A stretch of 64,000 nucleotides of DNA from Adiantum capillus-veneris (Eukaryota; Streptophyta; Polypodiopsida; Polypodiales; Pteridaceae), in assembly GCA_014529385.2 (NCBI GenBank), contig CM043971.1:86258840-86322839 (forward strand). Direction: 5' to 3'. Every line of letters starts with the position of its first letter. The stretch's first letter is position 1. Both the position numbers and the translations under genes were made by a program. Below are positions 11,637 to 21,289 of this stretch, piece by piece. Below the pieces are notes generated by a model, which was not told the DNA's origin, made no database searches, and saw nothing but the letters and a program-made list of their open reading frames with translations.

Positions 11637-12121
11637 TGGAATTGAAGCTGATCTCTTGAGAGAGCTAATTCCAGTGTTGGAAGATTTCAACTACTAGTGT
11701 GGAAAGATTTCAGACAGCAGACTGAACAGGAATCAGAGACTAGACTGGAATGTGGATACTAAAATAAGAATCAGACTTATGTACTGGAAATAAGGTTCAG
11801 ATTCAGATTCAGATTCAGAAGACTGAACGAGAAGTAAGTATAACTGAAATATATGCCATGATTGGGATTACAGATCAGGATTATAGAAAATATGATTTAC
11901 AGAGAGAAAGTACAGCCGCCAATACTGCCAATGATTCTCAAGTACAAGTATAGCCAAGGCGTTAACCCAAATGATAATAATTGCCAACCCAATTACAATG
12001 TAATGGGCCCTATTTATACACTTCGGGTTTATTGTAGTAATTACCATAGTAATTACTAAGTAATTTGCTTCCCATCTTCTAAGAAGACGTCCCCACATAA
12101 TGAACTATCCAGCCGTCTACA
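11637..12121 (-). repeat. E1 5' LTR with U3 promoter
   Basis: The 485-bp repeat begins TGGAATTG and ends GTCTACA, pairing with 1041-1513. A minus-strand TATAAATA (plus-strand bases 12011-12018) should be the element's promoter TATA box. A GATTCA unit is repeated three times near 11800-11817. Confidence 0.93.
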
Positions 12122-12141
12122 AGGAGGGTAGTAGAATCTGC

Positions 12142-12282
12142 AGGAGGGTTCAACTGTGATCACCTGTGCAGAGCTTGTGGACATCGTGCAGGACACTGAT
12201 AGCTCAACAATCTTATTTGATAGCCTTGCTCACCCAGTTGAGAGTCCTCATCGGGTCAAGAAATATCCCTCTTCTCACCACT
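12142..12282 (+). other. Possible orphan exon next to the E1 insertion
   Basis: A 47-codon open frame begins right after TCTGCAG (acceptor-like) and ends at CTAGTAAGTA, a good donor-like site at 12283. It reads EGSTVITCAELVDIVQDT... I do not recognise the product. E1 inserted about 20 bases upstream, so a host transcription unit may have been interrupted. Chance occurrence is quite possible. Confidence 0.25.
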
Positions 12283-12337
12283 AGTAAGTACCATCCACAA
12301 GAGCTCTAGCGCCAGCTCAAACATGGATGGCTCTATG

Positions 12338-12447
<110 letters not shown>

Positions 12448-12454
12448 GCTCTCG

Positions 12455-13100
12455 TAAACTAGGGGTCCATGCCTTTATCTCTAGTAGTTCAAACTTAAGT
12501 TCGAGCTCATGTGAATAACTACCTAGGCTAGGAGCTCCAACTTAGGGTGCACTACATACAAAGGTGAGACTTTCCATGTGTCTTCATTGTTCAAGTTTTT
12601 TCACATTGCCCAAGTGACACTAAATACTAGAATTTTCTTGGCAATATGAAACAAATTATTTGTGAGTTTCTAGTTAACGTACAGACTACAAGACATTGGG
12701 CTTAGGAGTTCAAGCTTTCTTCACATTTCTTGCCACAAAGTGCATGGAGGAGGAGGTCATATGAGGGGTGCAAGCCGCCCGTCGAGCGGGTGGGTCTAGA
12801 CAATGTCCTTATTGTTTTAGGCAACAACATGCTTCCCACATCTACAAATGACCCTACCCAACTAGATGTTCTAAACAATCTAAATGGTACCTTATATTTG
12901 AGCTCCATGCCTTTATCTACCTACCAGCTCAAACTTAAGTTTGAGCTCCATGTCTATATCTACCTAGAACCTTATTTGATCTCCAGGCCTCAATCTACCT
13001 TGAAGCCCAAACTCCATGTCTTTTTCTCCTAACATCTTGAGCTCCATTGCTATATCTATCTAGAAATCTAATCTCCATGTCAAATAGTTTGAGATAGTTT
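12455..13100. repeat. Degenerate repeats of a GAGCTCCATG-CTTTATCTACCTA phrase
   Basis: The phrase 'gagctccatg(c/t)ctttatctacctag' recurs in variants near 12470, 12900, 12943, 12990 and 13035, often with CAAACTTAAGTT(T/C)GAG between copies. The spacing is irregular. No gene is supported here. Confidence 0.45.
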
Positions 13101-13179
13101 TTTTTATAGATAGTTTGACATTGTATAACGTAATAGGTCATTTGATCAAAACCATTGCAATCTAGGCCCTATATGAGTG

Positions 13180-13750
13180 ATGGCATACCTTTGATGCAGT
13201 ACAAAGTACACCCCATAAATGTTGATTGGAAAATGCTATAAAGTTATGGAATAGAAATGACCAGGAAAAGAAGACAAAAGTGAGTATGTTAGATGATTCA
13301 ACCTTGTCCTCATGTATTAGGAGAATCTTATGCAAGCTATGGAAACCCTTGGTGCAAGCAAAGACACTTTCTTTGATGACTTTTGGCCAAGGTATATATG
13401 AGAACAAGCTCATCCTCTTGACCTTCCATTGGAAGGTAATCCAAATGCAAGACTTGATGTAAATGAGGGCCACCATTGTGGTCTAATTCACAATAAATAT
13501 TTTGAGGAGCTCAACCCAACTCTTGATGTGGAAAAGGGTGACTTTGTACTTGTGCAAACTTGCGATGCAAATTATCCAATTTGTCTAGGAGTGGCAACAA
13601 TAGACATCAATTAGAACAAGAAGTCAATAAACCACTGACAAGTCAAGGTACAATACTTGGCACTAATTTCACAGAAGAAGAATGAAAATGATGTGGAGGT
13701 TTACAAAGAATGTTGGAACAAGTACTGGTGGCGAGGGAGCATAATTTAGT
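13180..13750 (+). pseudogene. Unidentified coding remnant
   Basis: Open frames at 13226-13462 and 13429-13614 and the downstream stretch to about 13745 look like one decayed coding region. The 13429-13614 frame gives LDVEKGDFVLVQTCDANYP and continues after a stop in the style '...YKECWNKYWWRG'. The aromatic, acidic composition looks like real protein, and the arrangement resembles the C-terminal parts of transposon proteins. I cannot assign a family. At least two stops or frame changes are present, so it is a relic. Confidence 0.35.
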
Positions 13751-13833
13751 TACCCGTCTCTCTTGCAACTTACATTTTAGTTGTTCTCATAATGAAGTAT
13801 GTTTGAGTGGATAACTTGAATTTGGATGTGTGT

Positions 13834-13865
<32 letters not shown>

Positions 13866-14340
13866 AATTTGTAAACTATCATGTCCAAACACACCGTAGT
13901 GTATAATAGGGTTGTTGACAACTTACAATATTAGCATCCACTAAACATTGTACCACAACCTTCTTGTGTGCAACAACTTAGTACATCACAACCTCACCTC
14001 AAGTCCATGCGACACAAAGAATTGTCCCAAATTTGTGCATTTTTCCCTATTTTCCTAAATATATCTTCTTTTAAATAAAAACCAGTTTTGCTCTTTGGGA
14101 ATTCCCATTCTGGCCGATCACATGGGGGTGGTGGGTGTTATTAACATGAGTCTAAATACATAATGCTAAATATAGTTACTTCACCTAATGGGCATCTACA
14201 GTATTAAATGTTAGCGGGTTGGCATGGCGCTGTGCTCTGCATCCGGACGTTTGGTATATAAGAGGGACATGCATACACAAGGAATGCACACAGTGCTAAC
14301 CATATACATGTGCATAGTATAGCCTGCGTGCAGTTCGCTG
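13751..14340. other. Intergenic spacer with TA repeat and TATA-like site
   Basis: A short (TA)n tract lies at about 13845-13866. TATATAAG at about 14255-14262 lies some 80 bases before direct-repeat copy A. No coding region is recognised. Confidence 0.5.
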
Positions 14341-15914
14341 TAGAGGTACACTCTGTTGCTCTCAGTTATGGTAAGGAGAGTACTCTTATACAAATACTAA
14401 GTCAGACACAATCACTCACACTCACTTACATCAGCAAGCACAAGCGGATTTGTATACCGACGACCCAGCCATCTCGGGAATAAGCTGTCCGTGAGCGGTC
14501 TTAGCATTGAGGGGTTTACGACAACCTACTTCCCCGAAAATATGGCGGCAAGTAATCAGGTAGGTAATCATACCTACTAGGATGAAACAGTTTCAATACC
14601 TATACATTGAATCTTTTATGTACCTCAATCTGCTTTGTTATTTTGGTTTGTTCCAAGTTATATAGTACTGCCTTTAAACATTGTTTTACTAATCATGTGC
14701 TTTTAAATACTAAAAATATAATGCTACATGGATTTGGCTAAACTGTATGAGGTAAGAGAAAAAAACAGTCTCTAGCGGATACCACATGGTGGTTCATGCA
14801 TAATTTCTGTACCGTTTTGATTTCCAAATGCTGTAGAAATAGGGTTTGTACCTACTCAGGAATACTTGATGGTCATTAAGAAATAAGGTTCGTTGCAAAT
14901 CAGATAGGGTATGACAATACAATGATGATATATGGTTGTTTTTGAAAAAAGACACAAAAAACAAACAAAGTTATGGCAAAATTTTTAGTGTCTCTACATA
15001 GTTCGAGATGGGTGGTAAAACACTTATCTTATTGTAATTGTAATGTTATGGTAAGGGCACTTGGTAAATGGGTAAACTGACTCATGTTACAAAGCTGATT
15101 GGTAAAGTCTGTAGCTGACTTGTAACTTTTGGTCTGCTTTAAGCATAAGTGACTATATGTCTCTTTATTAAGAAGTCTCAAAAAGGAAAAAAAACTTTAA
15201 ACATGCTGGTATGATGGGTATTATAAATTCTTGGCAGTAATTCTCACCCAAGATCGTGTAAGGTTACCATACTCGTTGGAATATGGTATCTGAGACTATT
15301 TTTAAAAAAAAACTGCTTTTAATGGTACACTTTTTATATGTTGTCAATATCTCATAAATAGATATGTATTTCAGGTTCAAGCTAAGGACATGAAATACAA
15401 TCACAAAAGTACTGCTAGAATGCGTGTATGTACTGATCTAGTCAGAATGGAAATTATCAATGAGAAAATACTTGAAGAACGTAACAAACATGAACCAGAC
15501 CCTGTGGTAGTTACTTATGATACAAATGACATAACCATGTTTAGGACTAGACCTTTTCTTGCCTGAAAAGCCAAAAATATTGTACATTACCCTGAATAAC
15601 TAACATTGGATTGACATTTGAGTGTGCGGTGGGTGTTTTATGAGATTGACAACGATAACAAGCGGTTGTGGTTGCCTTGTACCTGTCTACCCGCAATGCT
15701 TAGGTGTGTTCTAATACATCTGTATTGTTGGATGGTGGCAGGTATAAACTTCAGTCTTATTCTATAGAGGATTTGTCGCCACAACCTCTGTAGCAAAATG
15801 ATGTACTTCTGATCAATATTATGAATGGAAATGGTGTTACATATTTCAATATTGTTTTATTGTATTGGTGTTTAGTATAATATTTCATTATACAGATTGT
15901 ATATCCAAGGGGAT
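14341..15914 (+). repeat. Direct repeat copy A, ~1.57 kb
   Basis: This segment is repeated almost colinearly at 17734-19306, with small indels and above roughly 90% identity by eye. Both copies start at a 'TACACTCTG' region and end at 'TATATC(C/A)AAGGGGAT'. The boundaries are not TG/CA, so an LTR pair is not supported; a tandem segmental duplication is more likely. Confidence 0.9.
14463..15566 (+). pseudogene. Unknown two-exon-like gene segment, copy A
   Basis: Exon-like part 1 ends GGCAAGTAATCAG with donor GTAGGT at 14560. It is open in a frame reading LGNKLSVSGLSIEGFTTTY. Exon-like part 2 starts after TGTATTTCAG at 15375 and is open for 63 codons to a TGA at 15564-15566 (VQAKDMKYNHKSTARM...). 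Both parts join in phase 0 across an ~815-bp AT-rich intron-like gap, and the same sites occur in copy B. The product is not recognised. The upstream part of exon 1 has a stop (TAC AAA TAC TAA after the ATG), so copy A may be broken or start elsewhere. An ORF beginning at an acceptor-like site at 16039 could be a further exon. Splicing is inferred, not seen. Confidence 0.4.
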
Positions 15915-16038
15915 TTTTATAACAAACACACACACCATACTGTTTCCCTCATCACTCTTGGTCGAGTGATCCTGTATAATTAAATTATAATAATATCCTA
16001 GTAATGTCCAAGATACTAATAATATTTACTCTTAGCAG
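15915..16038. other. Short spacer between copy A and split ORF
   Basis: AT-rich spacer ending in TCTTAGCAG, a plausible splice acceptor for the ORF that follows. Nothing else is seen. Confidence 0.4.
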
Positions 16039-17466
16039 GTAGAGTGGATCTCCTCCCTAACCAGACTGGGTTATACCAACAATCCAAGGATACCTATCCC
16101 ACCTACGACCGCTCAATGTATTCTCTCAAGTTTTAAAGCACCTGAGTTTCATAAGCGTCTTCTCGATTTCAAATCTGACGCTTTAACTAGCAATTCCTTA
16201 TCTATTCTAAACATTGCCTCTGTTAATGATTGGATTTCTCTTTTGGCTTCTTTTAGGAAAGACCCGTCTAGCCTTCTTTCTTTATTTTAGAATTTTCTAC
16301 TTAATGTTCCTTTAATTCATACTCATGATAGTTTTGACTTGGATTTTTATTTTTCATTCCTTCCTACTATTGTAAACAAATTATATTTTATTAATACTAG
16401 ACTTGTAATGAGCCACAAAACTGGCTAAAGCCAAAAAAAGGCTCACATCAAGATTCTAGTAAATGAAACATAACTTTTGTATATGACATCAAAATTTCAT
16501 AAAACTTCATAATTATGGGTTCAAGATATGAAACAAGTTTCTAAATACAAAATTTACATGAAAAGTTAAAAAATATAAAAAGTACTTTTTTAAAATTAGT
16601 AAATTTTACGCAAAACTGCACTTTACTACTTAACTTGGAGAAGTAAAAAATATCACCACCTTTTGTATATGGGTTAAAAAATCTTGCTACATCTATCACA
16701 TACCTATTCAGGGGTTTTTCAAAGAAGTTTGAGTCTGTTTAATAATGATTTGATTTACTTTCAATAGAAAATAGAAGAAAATTGTCTATCCGTGCAAATT
16801 AGCTGTGCAAGATGGCAATGGAAAGACACCTTTAGACCTTCATTTAGGTCTGTACTATTTTTTATCAACTCATATTGAGTGTTGGTCATAATTCCCTAAA
16901 ACCATTTTTTATTTAGATAACTAACATAGTGTTGGAAATTTCTTTACAAAAGTCTCAAAAAGCCACAAAAGTGGCTAATTTTTTACAGGACTAGTGTTAA
17001 TAACATCCCTATCTTGCCCTTAGAAATAAGACAAGCTGAAAATTTTATCAACCCTCTCTTAGACTTTGATCTCTTTGATTCACAAGAGCAAGAAGCCCTC
17101 TCAGCCCTTTCTGGCACTCCTTCATCATCTAAACCAGAAAAATCTATCCCACATATATTCTCTGGTGTGGTTCCTCTTGTTCCCCCCAAACAAGTGGAGT
17201 TGGATTCTATCCGACTAGACAATCAACTTTGGTATTTTGAGCTTATAAACCATTGTGCACCTTTTTCCATTAGTTCTTTAGCCCTTCTGTGTAGTGTTCC
17301 TGTTGAAGTTATGGAACAATATATGTTTGAGATCAAGCCTAATGCCCTAGCCTAGGAGTACCTTAGTCCTAGTTTAAATCTTCATTTTAAGGCTTTCAAT
17401 AAGGCTAAAGGGTTTTTTGCTCTCCAGGGCCTTTTTACCTTTAGCACTCTAAATTCACTCCTTAAA
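16039..17466 (+). pseudogene. Unknown ORF split by an insertion
   Basis: Read from the acceptor-like TTAGCAG, a frame (VEWISSLTRLGYTNNPRIP...) is open from 16039 to 16400 except for one TAG at 16288-16290. Removing 16401-16994 (the insertion plus one copy of its target duplication) joins it in frame to NNIPILPLEIRQAENF... at 17002-17355, followed by a TAG and another 37 open codons to a TAA near 17463. The combined length is about 277 codons including two TAGs. It is serine, leucine and phenylalanine rich with PPKQVELDSIRL and PVEVMEQYMF stretches. No domain is recognised. It lies between the two direct repeats and may be the continuation of the copy A gene. It is probably a dead gene. Confidence 0.5.
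16401..16989. mobile_element. 589-bp non-autonomous insertion (MITE-like) with 5-bp TSD
   Basis: The segment is flanked by direct ACTAG copies (16396-16400 and 16990-16994). Removing it with one ACTAG restores an open frame on both sides. Its ends are imperfectly inverted: the left end has CTTGTAATGAGCCAC...TGGCT and the right end, read inverted, has CCTGTAAAAAATTAGCCAC...TGGCT. Each end carries a small AGCCAC/GTGGCT-type hairpin. The interior is AT-rich and non-coding. A 5-bp duplication is unusual for common plant MITE families, so its class is open. An intron is less likely, because splicing at the available GT/AG sites would leave a stop. Confidence 0.65.
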
Positions 17467-17495
17467 TCACTCTAAGTTTAGCCGTAGTCTTTCAG

Positions 17496-17496
<1 letters not shown>

Positions 17497-17542
<46 letters not shown>
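17497..17542. repeat. (CT)n microsatellite
   Basis: CT dinucleotide run of about 46 bases. Confidence 0.95.
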
Positions 17543-17546
<4 letters not shown>

Positions 17547-17611
17547 GGACCTTTTTTCTATATCTCTACAATCACTCCCTAGATATAGGATCTACCCCCT
17601 TTCTGAGCTCA

Positions 17612-17623
17612 CTATATATAAGG
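17612..17623 (+). promoter_or_regulatory. TATA-like element upstream of copy B
   Basis: TATATATAAGGG lies about 120 bases before repeat copy B, comparable to TATATAAG before copy A. A promoter is plausible but unproven. Confidence 0.35.
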
Positions 17624-17733
17624 GCAGCACGTTTTGTATTTGTGTGCCTTATTTTCATTAAGCTACAACACTTGCAAAGAAGTTATTCTCATGCTTTGAT
17701 TAAGTTTTTATTTGTTCTATTTATCTAATAATA

Positions 17734-19306
17734 TAGAGTTACACTCTGCTTCTCTCGGCTATGGTAAGGAGAGTACTCTTATACAAATACGAAGTCAGAT
17801 ACAATCACTCACACTCACTTACACCAGCAAGCACAAGCGGCTCTATATACCAACGACCCTACTATCTCGGGAATAAGTTGTCCATGAGCGGTCTTAGCAT
17901 TGAGGGGTTTACTACAACCTACTTCACCGTAACATATGGCGGCAAGTAATCAGGTAGGTAATCATACCTACTGGGATGAAATAGTTTCAATACCTATACA
18001 TTGAATCTTTTATGTACCTCAATCTGCTTTGTTATTTCGGTTTGTTCCAAGTTATCCAATACTGCCTTTAATCATTGTTTTACTAATCATGTGCTTTTAA
18101 ACACTAGAAATATAATGCTATATGGATTTGGCTAAACTGTATTAGGTAAGAGCAAAAAAAAAAGTCTCTAGCGGATACCACATGATGGTTCATGCATAAT
18201 TTCTGTAGCGTTTTGATTTCCAAATGCTGTAGAAACAGGGTTTGTACCTACTCAGGAATACTTGATGGTCATTAAGAAATAAGGTCCGTTGCAAATTGGA
18301 TAGGGTATGATAGTACAATGATGATATATGGTTTTTTCTAAAAAAAGACACAAAAACAAACAAAGTTCTGGCAAAATTTTTAGTGTCTCGACATATCAAG
18401 ATGGGTGGTAAAACAATCATCTTACTGTAATTGTAATGTTATGGTAATGGCACTTGGTAACTGGGTAAACTGACTCATGTTACAAAGCATAAAGCTGATT
18501 GGTAAACTCTGTATAGATGACTTGTAACTTCTGGTCTGTTTTAAGCATAAGTGAGCATATGTCTCTTTATTAAGAAGTCTCAAAAGGAAAAAAAACTTTA
18601 AACATGCTGGTATGATGGTATTATAAATTGTTGGCAGTAATTCTTACCCAAGATCATGTAAGATTACCATACTCGTTGGAAATTGGTATCTGGGACTATT
18701 TTTCTAAAAAAAATACTTTTAATGGTGCACTTTCCATATGTTGTCAATATCTCATAAATAGATATGTATTTCAGGTTCAAGCTAAGGGCAAGGAATACAA
18801 TTACAAAAGTAATGCTAGAATGCGTGTATGTACTAATCCAGTCAGAATGGAAATTATCAATGAGAAATACTTGAAGAACGTAACAAACAGGAAGCAGACC
18901 CTCTGGTAGTTACTCATGATACAAATGACATAACCATGTTTAGGACTAGACCTTTGCTTGCCCAAAAAGCCAAAAATATTGTACATTACTCTAAATAACT
19001 AACATTGTATTGACATTTGAGTGTGTGGTGGGTGTTTTATGGGATTGACAATGATAACAAGAGGCTATGGTTTCCTTGTACCTGTACCTGTCTACCCACA
19101 ATGCTTAGGTGTGTTCTTGTTGGATGGTGGCAGGTATATAAACTTCAATATTATTCTATGGAGGATTCATCACCACAACCTCTGTAGCAAAATGATGTGC
19201 TTCTGGTCAATATTATGAATGGAAATGGTGTTACATATTTCACTATTGTTTTATTGTATTGGTGTTTAGTATAATTTAATTATATAGTTTGTATATCAAA
19301 GGGGAT
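17734..19306 (+). repeat. Direct repeat copy B, ~1.57 kb
   Basis: Second copy of the segment at 14341-15914, in the same orientation and 3.39 kb downstream. Confidence 0.9.
17761..18909 (+). pseudogene. Unknown two-exon-like gene segment, copy B (frameshifted)
   Basis: An ATG at 17761 opens a 62-codon frame (MVRRVLLYKYEVRYNHSHSL...) that contains the GNKLSMSGLSIEGFTTTY stretch shared with copy A. The donor-like GTAGGT at 17954 and acceptor-like TTTCAG before 18775 are conserved. Exon-like part 2 has lost one A relative to copy A (ATGAGAAAATAC becomes ATGAGAAATAC), changing the frame and ending it at 18909. The old frame continues downstream (TMFRTRPLLAQKAKNIVHY) past the point where copy A has its TGA. 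The product is not recognised. Confidence 0.4.
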
Positions 19307-19322
19307 ATCAATCTCTCACACT

Positions 19323-19324
<2 letters not shown>

Positions 19325-19390
<66 letters not shown>
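19325..19390. repeat. (CA)n microsatellite
   Basis: CA dinucleotide run of about 66 bases directly after repeat copy B. Confidence 0.97.
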
Positions 19391-19392
<2 letters not shown>

Positions 19393-19753
19393 AACAAACA
19401 CACACCCCTACAATCGGTTCTTGACATGAAGATTTCAGGATTAACTCTTTTGCTAAGTATGTTTCTCAACTTTTTTCCCATGATATACGGTTAGCTAAAC
19501 ACTACACCTTACTTGTAATTTTTTATGGTCGTATATCTGTCAATACATCCTCATTCGCTAAAGTCTATGGGTATTTGAAATTTGGACCCTCACCCATGTG
19601 CATTAAAAAAAAATGTTGTCATCTTCAAGATCTCAATTGTAGTCTCACACATAGGTTCATAAATATCGTGCATGGGTTAACAATAGGGCCAAAAATGGCT
19701 AGAAAAGGTTTGTTTGTTGATTGAAGGATTAAATAATAGTCCAATAATCATTT
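19391..19753. other. Intergenic, nothing recognised
   Basis: AT-rich DNA without a supported coding region. Confidence 0.5.
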
Positions 19754-19823
19754 TGTGGGGAAAGCAGCTATGGCAAATGGTAGCGCAACAGAGCCATGAG
19801 AGGAAGGGCGTGCAACAAAAGAG

Positions 19824-19875
<52 letters not shown>

Positions 19876-19989
19876 TGGAGAATTGCACACAATGAAAAGA
19901 GAGGTTATCATTTAGGATTTTTTGGCCTTTATAGGCATTACATACAAAGAGATTCACACCTAGGTTCCCAAGTTGGGTTGACCCCAACA
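19754..19989 (-). repeat. LTR fragment, copia-like, copy 1 (with GA tract)
   Basis: On the minus strand this 236-bp segment starts TGTTGGGGTCAAC and ends CCCCACA, with TATAAAG (CCTATAAAGGCC) inside. A homologous 208-bp segment is at 50191-50398. Just beyond its start (plus-strand 19990-20004) the minus strand reads GGTCGAGGGAGTGAT, a typical copia PPT, so this is a 3' LTR. A (GA)n tract at about 19829-19873 lies within. No matching internal region was found to the right. Confidence 0.7.
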
Positions 19990-20004
19990 ATCACTCCCTC
20001 GACC
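19990..20004 (-). other. Copia-type polypurine tract
   Basis: GGTCGAGGGAGTGAT on the minus strand abuts the LTR start TGTTGGGG, as in many plant copia elements. Confidence 0.6.
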
Positions 20005-20932
20005 AAACTTGGCATAATTGTCATCAGAACGCCCTATAACTAAATTTATCACTCTCATGATACACATAGTTTTAGGTTTACTCGCAACCACGAGTTTTTG
20101 GTATACTCATAAACCGTGAGTTTTAGGTTTTCTGATAACTAAGGGTTTTAGATATACCGATTCAAAATGAAAACCATCATGTAGGTGATGATGTTCCTTG
20201 TCTCTTTGGTAATCATTACAAGACACCTCCATCACTATTATTCAAGATCTCCAAATTGAAGCCAAGACTATATGGATTTTCAAAGCAATGATTGAATCAA
20301 AAAGTTTGGTAGCCTTTAGTGATATAGCACGATAGCCCTTCATTTTGTAATCACAATCATCTTTATTGAACACACACACATATATATATATATTCGATTG
20401 TCTATATGAAAACCTATATATAGTACCATAATAAGGCATGTAAGTGTAGATGTCACGCTGATATTATTTTTTTTGTATATGCAGCATAGGTTACTATGAA
20501 GAAAAAATTATTTCACTTGTCTAAGGTCACAACGAGTAACTTAAGTTTTATCATCCAAAAACACCCAGACAAAACTCTCATGCTCATCTTTTTGGCTTTC
20601 TAAAAGAAGCCTTAGTGTTGAGTAGAGTTAGGCATCCTTCCAATGTTTTCAGTGCCAACAATGGAGACTCATCTTAAATGTTGATGGAGTTTGTCAAATG
20701 GGTCCCTTTCATTTTATAGCCTTAGAGGGTTTTTAAAGACTTTGCCTTGTTTATTTATTTTTGTCTTTGCTCATCTTATATTATTTTCAACATGAACACA
20801 TAATTTATACTTGTTCTTTTTTCTTAGGATGGGACTACATTGCTTTTATTTTGTGTATCTTTTTATTTTTAAAGCTTTTAAAGAATAAAGAGCTTTTTTC
20901 ACAAGAACAAGTGATTGTGACTTTCTCTCTCT

Positions 20933-20950
20933 CTATACATACATACATAC

Positions 20951-21007
<57 letters not shown>

Positions 21008-21016
21008 TATATATTA
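20933..21016. repeat. TA-rich microsatellite with TATG/TACA interruptions
   Basis: Alternating TA repeats broken at regular steps, able to fold on themselves. Confidence 0.9.
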
Positions 21017-21078
21017 TATTTTTATTTCCTTCATATCTTGATTTTTTTTTTGAAAAGCCATCGTGAAATCTCATCTTG

Positions 21079-21289
21079 TTTCCTTTGCTCCTCTCACTAG
21101 GTACGTCCCATCTCAATTTTTAGCATGGTGGGCTTACCACATAGACTTCATGGTGGATCTATCATCAATAAAGATGTGAAAATGTCTTTTTTCCTTTGCT
21201 CCTCTCACTAGGTACGTCTCATCTCAATTTCTAGCATAGTGGATTTACCACATAGACTTGATGGTGGATCTATCATCAATAAAGATGTA
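21079..21289. repeat. Tandem duplication, 111-bp period
   Basis: Two copies (from 21079 and from 21190) share TTTCCTTTGCTCCTCTC, GGTACGTC and CATCAATAAAGATGT with few differences. Confidence 0.85.

Larger units (their letters stand above)
1041..12121 (-). mobile_element. E1: full-length Ty3/gypsy LTR retrotransposon with an extra 3' ORF
   Basis: An 11.1-kb element lies on the minus strand. It is bounded by LTRs of 473 and 485 bp beginning TG and ending CA, with an imperfect 5-bp target duplication (GGGAG at 1036-1040, AGGAG at 12122-12126). In element order it has the 5' LTR, a PBS candidate, gag with two CCHC knuckles, protease, RT, RNase H, integrase, a ~3.7-kb extra coding region, a PPT and the 3' LTR. 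The order RT-RH-INT defines Ty3/gypsy. RNase H is followed directly by integrase, so the second RNase H of Tat elements is absent, and no chromodomain is seen after integrase. The LTRs differ at about 17 positions by eye plus a 12-bp indel in a short GATTCA repeat, so the insertion is not very recent. Several frameshifts and stops make it non-autonomous now. An Athila-like or bryophyte/lycophyte-type non-chromovirus lineage is possible; the exact lineage is inference. Confidence 0.93.

Noticed and set aside
16404-16988. The 589-bp insertion as an ordinary spliceosomal intron
   Set aside because: Splicing at the available GT (16405) and AG (16988) would leave an in-frame stop, while excision with one ACTAG restores the frame.
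14341-19306. The 1.57-kb repeats as LTRs of one element with internal region 15915-17733
   Set aside because: There are no TG/CA ends, PBS or PPT, and the repeats contain intron-like coding segments. The internal region has no retroelement domain.
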